Assembly: GCA_002305965.1 (NCBI GenBank)
Contig: DBRM01000051.1
Span: 56,295-83,072 of the forward strand
From: Syntrophomonas sp. UBA1368
GTDB taxonomy: Bacteria > Bacillota > Syntrophomonadia > Syntrophomonadales > Syntrophomonadaceae
DNA length: 26,778 bases
Direction of reading: 5' to 3'
A model generated the notes under the pieces. It was not told where the DNA came from. It did no database searches and saw only the letters and a program-made list of their open reading frames with translations. Position numbers and translations under genes: made by a program. Within the stretch, counting starts at the first letter, position 1; each line of letters opens with the position of its first letter. Of the stretch, positions 1 through 7,615 are shown piece after piece.

Positions 1-2178
1 ATGGGGCTTACTGATAATGAATATGAGCAAATTACGCAGATCATGGAACGGGAACCGAATTATCTGGAGTTAGGGATGTTTTCCGTGATGTGGTCTGAAC
101 ACTGTGGCTACAAAAATTCCCGCCCGCTGTTAAAAAACTTTCCCGTCGAAGGTCCTCAGGTGATACAGGGACCGGGAGAAAATGCGGGGGTTATTGATAT
201 CGGGGACGGACAGGCTTTGGTTTTCAAAATCGAAAGCCATAACCATCCTTCGGCCATCGAACCTTACCAGGGAGCTGCTACCGGCGTGGGCGGGATCGTC
301 CGAGATATTTTCACCATGGGGGCCCGGCCGATTGCATCCCTTAATTCACTTCGTTTCGGAACACTGGATGATGAACAGGTCAAACAGCTTTTTGCCGGGG
401 TGGTTGCCGGTATTGGAGATTACGGTAATTGTCTGGGGATCCCGACAGTTGGCGGAGAAGTATATTTTGACCCGGCGTATAAGGGAAACCCTTTGGTGAA
501 TGCCATGTGTGTCGGATTGGTCAATAAGGATGAAATCGCTTATGCGGTAGCAGGAGAGATCGGCAGTCCCCTGATGCTGGTGGGGGCCAGGACCGGCAGA
601 GACGGGATCCATGGTGCGACCTTTGCTTCTGAGGAACTGAGTGATGCTTCCCGGGAAAAAAGACCTTCTGTGCAGGTAGGCGACCCTTTTATGGAAAAAC
701 TGCTCATTGAAGCCTGCCTGGAATTGATCAAAGAAGATTTGATCGCCGGTATGCAGGATCTGGGCGCAGCAGGACTCACCAGCTCCATTGCTGAGGCCGC
801 CAGTAAAAAGGGCCGGGGTGCAAAAGTGGACGTAACCTTGGTACCCTGCCGGGAAAAGGGAATGACAGCCTATGAGATCATGTTATCCGAGTCTCAGGAA
901 AGAATGCTGGTGGTGCCAAAGCCCGGGCAGGAAGCAGAAATTGCGGAGATATTTGATAAATGGGGGCTGGACGCTACTGTGATAGGAGAAGTGACCGCGG
1001 ACGGAATGTTTTCGGTATATGAAGGGGACGTACTGGCAGGTACAGTACCGGTAGCGGCTTTGACTGAAGGCTGCCCGGTTTATGTGCGGGAAGCCCAGGA
1101 ACCGCCTTATTATCAGGTGTGCCGCAGTTTCAATATAGAAGATCTGGCGGAGACAGATCCTGCTGAAGCTTTGCTGCAGCTTATGGCGTCTCCCAATATT
1201 GCCAGCAAGAGATGGGTCTATACCCAGTATGACCACCAGGTAATGCTAAATACGGTGGTTCTGCCTGGTGATGCTGATGCGGCAGTGCTTAGAGTAAAAG
1301 ATTTTAAAAAGGGGATCGCCCTTTCCACTGACTGTAACGGACGCATGGTTTACCTGGATCCCTATCAGGGAGGGATGATGGCAGTATGCGAAGGGGCAAG
1401 AAATTTAGCCTGCACAGGTGCCCGCCCTCTGGCTTTGACCAATTGTCTCAATTTTGGCAATCCGGAAAATCCCTATATTTATTGGCAGATGCGTGAAGCC
1501 ATCCGCGGAATGTCGGAAGCGGCACGCTTTCTTAATACACCGGTGGTCAGCGGGAATGTAAGTTTGTACAATGAAACAGCGCAGGGTGCGATATTTCCAA
1601 CCCCGGTGGTTGGTATGGCCGGCCTGCTTGCCAATATTGAACAGCGCTGCCAGATGGCTTTTCAAAATGCAGGGGACTGCATCGTGCTTTTAGGCAAAAT
1701 GCGGGAGGAATTGGGCGGCTCCGAATATCTGTATGTATGCCATGGTCTCGAAACCGGGATGGTTCCACAGGTGGATCTGCAGGAAGAAAAAAATCTCATC
1801 GAACTGCTGCTGGGTTTGAATGAGGAGGGACTGCTAAAGTCCTGTCATGATATCTCCGAAGGCGGACTGGCAGCAGCCCTGGCGGAATGTGCGATAAAAG
1901 GGAAAATCGGTTTTACAGTTGACATAGAAGTTCATGGCAGGAGAATAGATGCTACCCTCTTTTCCGAAGCTCCCAGCCGGGCTGTGGTGAGTTTGGCGCC
2001 GGAAAAACTGCCGAAGCTGGAAAAGACCGCAGCTGCAATGGGGGTCACGGTCCATTTGCTGGGCAAGGTAGGAGGAGAGCGGATGACTTATCGTAGTGCC
2101 GGGCAGGCAATGATCGATCTGCCGGTTGAAATGGTGACCAGAATCTGGGAGGAGGCCATCGAATGCCGCATGTCCTAG
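1..2178 (+). CDS. purL: Phosphoribosylformylglycinamidine (FGAM) synthase subunit PurL
   Basis: PurL performs the ATP-dependent amidation of FGAR to FGAM, step 4 of purine synthesis. This is the small Gram-positive type that works in the cytosol with separate PurQ (glutaminase) and PurS; neither is in the window. Seen: the MWSEHC motif with the conserved His near residue 34, the ESHNHPSAIEPYQGAATG nucleotide/metal-binding stretch near residue 78, a GRDGIHGATFASEE loop, and a C-terminal CHDISEGGLAAALAE motif. The frame is open over 725 codons. Bacillus PurL is about 742 residues and begins roughly 17-20 residues before the equivalent of this first Met, so the ATG at base 1 may be internal and the true start may lie outside the window. 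The stop codon lies inside purF: the genes overlap by 16 bp, which suggests translational coupling. Confidence 0.95.
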   Translation: MGLTDNEYEQITQIMEREPNYLELGMFSVMWSEHCGYKNSRPLLKNFPVEGPQVIQGPGENAGVIDIGDGQALVFKIESHNHPSAIEPYQGAATGVGGIVRDIFTMGARPIASLNSLRFGTLDDEQVKQLFAGVVAGIGDYGNCLGIPTVGGEVYFDPAYKGNPLVNAMCVGLVNKDEIAYAVAGEIGSPLMLVGARTGRDGIHGATFASEELSDASREKRPSVQVGDPFMEKLLIEACLELIKEDLIAGMQDLGAAGLTSSIAEAASKKGRGAKVDVTLVPCREKGMTAYEIMLSESQERMLVVPKPGQEAEIAEIFDKWGLDATVIGEVTADGMFSVYEGDVLAGTVPVAALTEGCPVYVREAQEPPYYQVCRSFNIEDLAETDPAEALLQLMASPNIASKRWVYTQYDHQVMLNTVVLPGDADAAVLRVKDFKKGIALSTDCNGRMVYLDPYQGGMMAVCEGARNLACTGARPLALTNCLNFGNPENPYIYWQMREAIRGMSEAARFLNTPVVSGNVSLYNETAQGAIFPTPVVGMAGLLANIEQRCQMAFQNAGDCIVLLGKMREELGGSEYLYVCHGLETGMVPQVDLQEEKNLIELLLGLNEEGLLKSCHDISEGGLAAALAECAIKGKIGFTVDIEVHGRRIDATLFSEAPSRAVVSLAPEKLPKLEKTAAAMGVTVHLLGKVGGERMTYRSAGQAMIDLPVEMVTRIWEEAIECRMS

Positions 2179-3569
2179 AGGATAAGTGGAAAGATGAATG
2201 TGGTGTAGCCGGATTGTTTTTGAATTGTCCTATGGAGGATACGGATGCAGCGCGTGCGGCATTTTACGGCCTTTATGCTTTGCAGCACCGGGGGCAGGAA
2301 AGCGCGGGGATCGCAGTGTCTGACGGACATCGAATAAAACTGCATAAAGGTATGGGCATGGTAAGCGATGTGATCAGGGAAGAGAATATCAATCAATTAC
2401 CTGGCAATATCGCCATCGGGCATGTCAGATATTCAACCACCGGCGAAAGCGGCATTGTAAATGCGCAACCCATGGTATTCCATTATTTGCAGGGCATGAT
2501 CGGGCTGGCCCATAACGGTAATCTTGTCAATACCACAGAACTTAGAAAGCAGCTGGCCACCTATGGATCAATTTTTCAGACAACCACCGACACAGAACTG
2601 ATCGGTAATCTGCTGGCCCGTTATTCCCAGGATAAAATTGAAGATGCCCTGGCCAAATGCATGATCGATCTAAAAGGAGCTTTTGCCCTGGTGATCATGA
2701 CCGAAGAACGATTGATCGGCGTACGGGACCCGATGGGCATCAGACCGTTGTGCCTGGGGAGGTTTAAGAACGGGTATTTCCTGGCCTCGGAGACGGCGGC
2801 CCTGGATACAGTAGGAGCTGAGTATATCCGCGACATTGAACCGGGGGAGATCATCGTGATCGACAAAACCGGGTTGACCTCCATCAAAGGAGCCAGCTCT
2901 CCCCGCCGGGCCCACTGCATCTTTGAATATATCTATTTTGCCAGGCCAGACAGTACGCTGGACGGGATCAACGTCTATCAGGCACGCCGGGAAATGGGCA
3001 GGCAGATGGCCCGGGAATTCGATATTGAAGCAGACATGGTGATACCGGTACCTGATTCGGGGACTGCTGCAGCTCTTGGGTATGCACAGGAAGCAGGGCT
3101 GCCGTTTCAGGACGGCTTGATGAAAAACCGTTATGTGGGCCGGACATTTATACAGCCCACCCAGAGTATGAGAGAATTAGGAGTACGTTTAAAACTGAAC
3201 GCCATTGATGAGATCGTAGCCGGGAAAAGACTGATCATGGTAGATGATTCCATCGTCCGGGGAACCACCAGTAAAAAAATCGTTCAGATGCTGCGGAATG
3301 CAGGGGCAAAAGAAGTGCATATGGCAGTAGCTTCACCGCCCACCAGTTTTCCATGTTATTATGGGATCGATACTTCCCGCCGGGAGGAATTGATCGCTTC
3401 AACTATGGGAGTAGAAGAAATACGATCTTTTATCGGTGCTGACAGCCTGCATTATTTAAGCATTGAAGGAATGTTTACAGCCATGGGCGGGAATCCTGAC
3501 CGTTATTGCGATGCCTGCTTCAGCGGTCATTATCCGCTGGGTATGGAAAGTATCGAGAAAAGCAGTTAA
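2163..3569 (+). CDS. purF: Amidophosphoribosyltransferase (glutamine PRPP amidotransferase)
   Basis: PurF makes phosphoribosylamine from PRPP and glutamine, the committed step of purine synthesis. The first 12 residues look like the propeptide removed to expose the N-terminal nucleophile Cys13 (context DECGVAG). An N-terminal Ntn glutaminase domain is followed by a phosphoribosyltransferase domain with the PRPP loop VDDSIVRGTTS near residues 360-370. Cys252, Cys398, Cys449 and Cys452 match the four ligands of the 4Fe-4S cluster in Bacillus PurF, so this is the oxygen-labile, cluster-bearing class. The 468-residue length is normal. The ATG lies inside purL. hisH follows after 33 bp with no visible terminator. 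Regulation is probably from an upstream purine promoter outside the window. Confidence 0.97.
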   Translation: MPHVLEDKWKDECGVAGLFLNCPMEDTDAARAAFYGLYALQHRGQESAGIAVSDGHRIKLHKGMGMVSDVIREENINQLPGNIAIGHVRYSTTGESGIVNAQPMVFHYLQGMIGLAHNGNLVNTTELRKQLATYGSIFQTTTDTELIGNLLARYSQDKIEDALAKCMIDLKGAFALVIMTEERLIGVRDPMGIRPLCLGRFKNGYFLASETAALDTVGAEYIRDIEPGEIIVIDKTGLTSIKGASSPRRAHCIFEYIYFARPDSTLDGINVYQARREMGRQMAREFDIEADMVIPVPDSGTAAALGYAQEAGLPFQDGLMKNRYVGRTFIQPTQSMRELGVRLKLNAIDEIVAGKRLIMVDDSIVRGTTSKKIVQMLRNAGAKEVHMAVASPPTSFPCYYGIDTSRREELIASTMGVEEIRSFIGADSLHYLSIEGMFTAMGGNPDRYCDACFSGHYPLGMESIEKSS

Positions 3570-3602
3570 ACTTAAATAGATTATCTCCGGGAGGATAAGA
3601 TT

Positions 3603-4208
3603 TTGCTGGTAATCATCGATTATGGAGCCGGTAATCTGGCCAGTGTAAGAAATGCCTTTCTCAAAATAGGGGTGCAGGCAGCGATCAGCAGTGACCCGAA
3701 AGTAATTGTGCAGGCTGATAAGGCAGTACTTCCCGGAGTGGGGGCTTTTGCTGATGCCATGGAAAATCTGCGCCGCCTGCATTTGGATATGACGGTGAAA
3801 GCGGCAATTGAGAGCGGGACTCCGCTTTTAGGCATATGTCTGGGCATGCAGCTGCTGTTTACCCAGGGAGAAGAGCACGGCATACATCCCGGGCTGGATT
3901 TGGTCAAAGGCCGGGTGTTGCGTTTTGACCTGCCCCGGGAATACAAAGTTCCCCATATGGGATGGAATACCATCTATCCGCAGGAAGGCAGCCGTTTATT
4001 AAAAGACATCCCCGGCGGCAGTCACTTCTATTTTGTCCATTCCTATTATGTGGAACCGGAAAATGATGCGGCCATTGCTGCCAGGAGTGATTACGGCATT
4101 GATTTCGTATGTGCCATCGAACAGGAAAATCTGTTTGCTACCCAGTTTCATCCGGAAAAATCGGGTGACATGGGTCTTAAGATCCTGCATAATTTTGCGG
4201 AGCTATAA
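3603..4208 (+). CDS. hisH: Imidazole glycerol phosphate synthase, glutaminase subunit
   Basis: HisH is a class I glutamine amidotransferase that supplies ammonia to HisF in histidine synthesis. The catalytic triad is visible: Cys79 in GICLGMQLLF, and His183 with Glu185 in QFHPEKSG. The 201-residue length is normal. The start is TTG, chosen because a good GGGAGGA ribosome site precedes it at the right spacing and the product begins with the family-typical MLVIIDYGAGNLASV. The gene sits 33 bp behind purF and 22 bp before hisA. It is separated from the usual hisG/hisD/hisB neighbours, at least within this window. Confidence 0.96.
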   Translation: MLVIIDYGAGNLASVRNAFLKIGVQAAISSDPKVIVQADKAVLPGVGAFADAMENLRRLHLDMTVKAAIESGTPLLGICLGMQLLFTQGEEHGIHPGLDLVKGRVLRFDLPREYKVPHMGWNTIYPQEGSRLLKDIPGGSHFYFVHSYYVEPENDAAIAARSDYGIDFVCAIEQENLFATQFHPEKSGDMGLKILHNFAEL

Positions 4209-4230
4209 CATATAATGAAGAGGTGTTTCA

Positions 4231-4959
4231 ATGATCATTTATCCGGCCATCGATTTGAAAGACGGGCAATGTGTAAGACTCATACAAGGACGGGCGGAAG
4301 ACAAAACAGTATATTCTGACAGTCCGGCCAGGACGGCAGCTGCCTTCGCGAAGATGGGGGCCGGATACCTGCATGTGGTAGATCTGGATGGAGCCTTCAG
4401 CGGCAGCCCCAGAAATGATGCGGCCATCGCTGCCATCGCTGAGGCAGTGAAAATCCCCTTCCAGGTAGGCGGGGGACTTCGCAGTACCGAAGATGTAAAA
4501 CGAATATTGAAATTAGGAGCCGCACGAGTCATTATTGGCACCAAGGCGGTAAAAAATCCGGATTTTTTAAAGGAACTGCTCGACCAGTTTGGCGCAGAGA
4601 AAATTGTCCTGGGGATCGATGCCCGCAACGGAATGGCAGCCGTGGAAGGCTGGGTGGAAACATCTGCTGTATCTGCAGTGCAGTTGGGGATCGATATGAA
4701 AAAAATAGGTGCCGAACTTTGTGTATATACGGATATCAGCCGGGACGGACTTTTATCGGGCCCGAACTTTGGAGCAATTAAAGAAATGGCAGAGAAAACC
4801 GGCCTTAAGATCATTGCTTCCGGAGGGGTCTCCAGCCTGGAAAACATAACTGACTTAAAAGCTTTGGAACCTTGCGGGGTAGCAGGAGCCATCATCGGCA
4901 AGGCTTTATATGACGGAAAAATTGATCTGGCGGCAGCCCTTGCCGCAGCTGAAAATTAA
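4231..4959 (+). CDS. hisA: ProFAR isomerase (phosphoribosylformimino-AICAR-ribotide isomerase)
   Basis: HisA is a (beta/alpha)8-barrel isomerase converting ProFAR to PRFAR, the substrate of HisF/HisH. The two catalytic aspartates sit in the duplicated half-barrel motifs: Asp8 in MIIYPAIDLKDG and a second in VLGIDARNG near residue 130. The phosphate-binding glycines (QVGGGLRS, IIASGGVSS) are present. It is 242 residues, the usual size. The start is an ATG behind an AAGAGGTG ribosome site. It lies between hisH and hisF in the common H-A-F order. No frameshift or missing residue was seen. Confidence 0.96.
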   Translation: MIIYPAIDLKDGQCVRLIQGRAEDKTVYSDSPARTAAAFAKMGAGYLHVVDLDGAFSGSPRNDAAIAAIAEAVKIPFQVGGGLRSTEDVKRILKLGAARVIIGTKAVKNPDFLKELLDQFGAEKIVLGIDARNGMAAVEGWVETSAVSAVQLGIDMKKIGAELCVYTDISRDGLLSGPNFGAIKEMAEKTGLKIIASGGVSSLENITDLKALEPCGVAGAIIGKALYDGKIDLAAALAAAEN

Positions 4960-4989
4960 ATAATTTTATGGCGGAAGAGGAGGAAAACC

Positions 4990-5745
4990 ATGCTGGCAAA
5001 AAGAATAATACCCTGTCTGGATGTACATGAAGGCAGAGTTGTCAAAGGCATAAATTTTGTAAATTTAAAGGATGCCGGTGATCCGGTGGAAATGGCAGCC
5101 TTTTACGATAAAGAAGGGGCAGATGAACTGGTATTCCTGGATATATCCGCCACCCATGAAGGACGCCGCACCATGGTCGAAGTGGTAAAAGAGACAGCCC
5201 GCCAGGTTTTTATCCCGTTTGCCGTAGGCGGAGGGATCGGCAATATTGATGATATGCATGATATATTAACGGCGGGAGCCGATAAAGTATCAGTCAATTC
5301 GGCAGCCATAAAGGATCCCCTGCTGATTGCACAAGGAGCGAAAAAATTCGGCAGTCAGTGTATCATCATTGCCATCGATGCCCGGCAGAAGGATCAGGAT
5401 AGCTGGGAAGTGTATATCAATGGCGGCCGGGTGGCCACCGGCCTTGATGCTGTAAAATGGGCGCAAAAAGCAGAGAAACTGGGAGCCGGAGAAATACTGC
5501 TTACCAGTATGGATCGGGACGGGACCAAAGACGGTTATGATACCAAACTGACTGCCGCCATAAGCGAAGCAGTCAGTATACCGGTCATCGCTTCCGGCGG
5601 TGCCGGCAACCTGCAGCATCTCTATGAAGGAATTACTGAGGGAAAAGCGGATGCAGTTCTGTGTGCTTCCATTTTTCATTACCGGGAATATACCATAGCC
5701 CAGGCCAAACAATATTTAAAAGATCGTGGTGTGCCGGTAAGGTAA
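4990..5745 (+). CDS. hisF: Imidazole glycerol phosphate synthase, cyclase subunit
   Basis: HisF cyclises PRFAR with ammonia delivered by HisH, giving imidazole glycerol phosphate and AICAR. AICAR re-enters purine synthesis. Seen: Asp11 in IIPCLDVHEGRVVKG, the second catalytic Asp in IIIAIDAR near residue 130, and phosphate-binding loops AVGGGIGN and IASGGAGN. At 251 residues it is standard length. A strong GAGGAGG site precedes the ATG by 7 bases. It is the last biosynthetic gene of the pur-his block. The next gene, dacF-like, begins only 38 bp later with no terminator between, so read-through is likely. Confidence 0.97.
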   Translation: MLAKRIIPCLDVHEGRVVKGINFVNLKDAGDPVEMAAFYDKEGADELVFLDISATHEGRRTMVEVVKETARQVFIPFAVGGGIGNIDDMHDILTAGADKVSVNSAAIKDPLLIAQGAKKFGSQCIIIAIDARQKDQDSWEVYINGGRVATGLDAVKWAQKAEKLGAGEILLTSMDRDGTKDGYDTKLTAAISEAVSIPVIASGGAGNLQHLYEGITEGKADAVLCASIFHYREYTIAQAKQYLKDRGVPVR

Positions 5746-5783
5746 CATGGCACGCCGCAATGGACGAAGGGTAACAGGAAAAA

Positions 5784-7163
5784 GTGAGAAAAAATTTTGC
5801 CGCATGGCTGGTTTTAATTGCCTTACTGCTAAACCTCAATGTGGGGCTTAATATATCCAAAGCTGAGCAATATAATGTACCGGTGATCGATTCTGATTCG
5901 GCTGTCCTGATGGATGCCCGGACCGGGCAGATTCTGTTTGCCAAAAATAAAGATAAAAAACAGTTTCCGGCGTCGATCACCAAAGTCATGACCGGGATGC
6001 TGGCCCTGGAAAATGCTGATATTAAAGATACCATCATCATGAGCAGGCAGGCGGTTTTCTCCATTGAACGTGGGTCTTCCCATATAGCTCTTGATACCGA
6101 TGAAAAATTGAGTCTGGAAGATGCTCTCTATGCCCTGTCCATCGAATCCGCCAATGATGCAGGTAATGGGATCGCTGAATATATAGCAGGCGACAGTGAA
6201 GGATTTGCTGAGCTGATGAACAAGCGGGCCCGGGAACTGGGCGCATTGAACACCCATTTTGTGAATGCCCATGGGTTGGATGAACCCAGCCATTACACCA
6301 CCGCTTACGATATGGCCCTGATCATGCGCCAGGCGATTAAGACCCCTCATTTCAAAGAGATTTTCACCGCCAATTATTACAAGATGCCGCCTACCAATCT
6401 GCAGGCCAAGGAAAGAGAATTTCACAGTAAAAATTTATTGCTGAACGGCAGTTATGAGTATGAAGGGATCACTGCCAGCAAACTGGGCTGGACTTCCAAG
6501 GCCAACAATACATTGGTCACTTCAGCTTCCAGGGACGGCAGGGATTTGATCGTGGTGGTGATGAACAGCACGGGCCACCGTGGCACTTACCTCGATACCA
6601 TGAAACTTTTCGATTATGGATTCAATGAGTTTCAGGAAGTGGTGGTATTATCGGCCGATGTGGAAAAAAGCCTGCCGCTAAGCACCGAAAAAGCAGCGGA
6701 TATTACCGTGAAAACGGATGAAGACATCACCAGACTGCTGCATAAAAGCGTCTTCCCTGATTCAGTACAGGCCAGCTATGAGATCCTGGAAGGCGGGAGT
6801 GTAAATAATATAACTACCAAAGTTTCATTTCAACTGCCACAGAAAAATACCTATATGTATGAGGACCTGGGCAGCATTACCATTGATACACCGGTAACTG
6901 CACCAGCCAATACTCTTGGTTCGGCATGGGGGATGGCAGGAAGTATTTTCGCAGCTATGCTTCAGGGTATAAAAATAATACTTGTTATTCTGCTGACGCT
7001 GGCGGTACTGATATTGATCTTGCGTCAGATCAACCAGGCACGCCTGCGTAAAAAAAGAATGGCCCGCCGCCAGAATTACAGGATCGATTATATCCAGCGA
7101 AAGATAAACACCAGAGATAATGAGTATTACCATAAATATGATGACAAAGATTTTAACAGATAA
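5784..7163 (+). CDS. dacF: D-alanyl-D-alanine carboxypeptidase (DacF/PBP5-like), KLG variant
   Basis: This is a penicillin-binding D,D-carboxypeptidase (peptidase S11) that trims the terminal D-Ala of peptidoglycan stem peptides outside the membrane. An N-terminal signal segment covers about residues 5-25. The catalytic motifs are Ser64-x-x-Lys67 (PASITKVMTG) and Ser122-Ala-Asn124. The third motif, usually KTG, reads Lys233-Leu-Gly235. A PBP5-type C-terminal beta domain follows, then a hydrophobic anchor (about residues 395-415) and a very basic tail. The start is GTG behind a modest AGGAA site. In spore formers DacF acts in cortex synthesis, often next to spoIIA genes; here it follows hisF instead, so which paralogue it is remains uncertain. 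The symbol is a family-level name. Confidence 0.85.
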   Translation: MRKNFAAWLVLIALLLNLNVGLNISKAEQYNVPVIDSDSAVLMDARTGQILFAKNKDKKQFPASITKVMTGMLALENADIKDTIIMSRQAVFSIERGSSHIALDTDEKLSLEDALYALSIESANDAGNGIAEYIAGDSEGFAELMNKRARELGALNTHFVNAHGLDEPSHYTTAYDMALIMRQAIKTPHFKEIFTANYYKMPPTNLQAKEREFHSKNLLLNGSYEYEGITASKLGWTSKANNTLVTSASRDGRDLIVVVMNSTGHRGTYLDTMKLFDYGFNEFQEVVVLSADVEKSLPLSTEKAADITVKTDEDITRLLHKSVFPDSVQASYEILEGGSVNNITTKVSFQLPQKNTYMYEDLGSITIDTPVTAPANTLGSAWGMAGSIFAAMLQGIKIILVILLTLAVLILILRQINQARLRKKRMARRQNYRIDYIQRKINTRDNEYYHKYDDKDFNR

Positions 7164-7241
7164 AAGCATATCTTCATCTTCATCCTGCTGAAATGGCTGA
7201 TCGACCATTTCGCTTTTAAGTTCCGGACTTATGGCAATCAA

Positions 7242-7268
7242 TAAAAAAAGAGGGTGTATTAAACCCTC
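7242..7268 (-). terminator. Rho-independent terminator of tRNA-Leu
   Basis: A perfect 6-bp stem (7250-7255 with 7263-7268, GAGGGT/ACCCTC) with a 7-base loop is followed, on the minus strand, by a run of seven T (7249-7243). It ends the tRNA transcript about 13 bases past CCA. On the plus strand the tail is only moderately T-rich, so it may also weakly stop transcription from dacF. Confidence 0.85.
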
Positions 7269-7280
7269 GATTTTATTAAA

Positions 7281-7362
7281 TGGTGCGGGCGAGAGGACTT
7301 GAACCTCCACGGTTTCCCGCCAGATCCTAAGTCTGGTGCGTCTGCCATTCCGCCACGCCCGC
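7281..7362 (-). tRNA. tRNA-Leu (anticodon UAG)
   Basis: On the minus strand a full cloverleaf folds. The 7-bp acceptor stem is GCGGGCG/CGCCCGC, the D arm carries the AATGGCAGACGC loop, and the anticodon stem CCAGA/TCTGG encloses CTTAGGA (anticodon UAG, reading CUA/CUN Leu codons). There is a short class II variable arm (CGG-GAAA-CCG) and a T arm with TTCAAGT. The 3' CCA is encoded (7283-7281). It stands alone between dacF and copA on the opposite strand to both, with its own promoter and terminator. Confidence 0.97.
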
Positions 7363-7373
7363 GAACAAGAAAT

Positions 7374-7402
7374 ATTATAACCCGGTTACATAATTATTAC
7401 AA
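7374..7402 (-). promoter_or_regulatory. Housekeeping promoter of tRNA-Leu
   Basis: On the minus strand the -35 box TTGTAA (7402-7397), an exact 17-bp spacer, and a perfect -10 box TATAAT (7379-7374) place the start point a few bases before the tRNA 5' end at 7362. This is a strong sigma-A-type promoter. Confidence 0.85.
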
Positions 7403-7555
7403 CACTGGTTTCAGGGTATTTTATTGCATGATTTGCTGGAAATTGATTACCTCCCAGATGAAAACACCTCCAGGCACCGGACAGTTTGCGTGGCTGATCA
7501 CTGCAAAATATTCCTCGCTGATTTAGCTTAACAATAGTATTGCCATGATTATTGG

Positions 7556-7561
7556 TATAAT
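7556..7561 (+). promoter_or_regulatory. Possible -10 box for copA
   Basis: A TATAAT hexamer lies 55 bp before the chosen copA start. No convincing -35 box occurs at 16-18 bp. Longer spacings, as used by MerR-type activators, give only poor candidates (TTAACA at 22 bp). No CsoR- or CopY-like operator was recognised. The rest of the interval between the tRNA promoter and copA (7403-7615) shows no gene. Confidence 0.35.
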
Positions 7562-7615
7562 AAGGCCAGAAGCATTATGCTTTATCAAAATTTGCAACTT
7601 AAAGGCGGGAACGGA

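Noticed and set aside
4239..4901. Minus-strand open frame of 220 codons
   Set aside because: It is fully antisense to hisA, whose identity is certain. Its serine/proline-rich composition is typical of a shadow frame.
5747..5851. Short frame MARRNGRRVTGKSEKK... between hisF and dacF
   Set aside because: It overlaps the dacF signal-peptide region in another frame and resembles nothing known. The dacF GTG start is better supported.
6825..7310. Minus-strand open frame of 161 codons beginning MEVQVLSPAP
   Set aside because: Its start lies inside the tRNA-Leu gene and it then runs through the tRNA terminator and antisense to dacF. This opening is a familiar artefact of frames starting in tRNA genes.
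7299..7526. Plus-strand open frame of 75 codons
   Set aside because: It is antisense to the tRNA and its promoter, has no ribosome site and no recognisable features.
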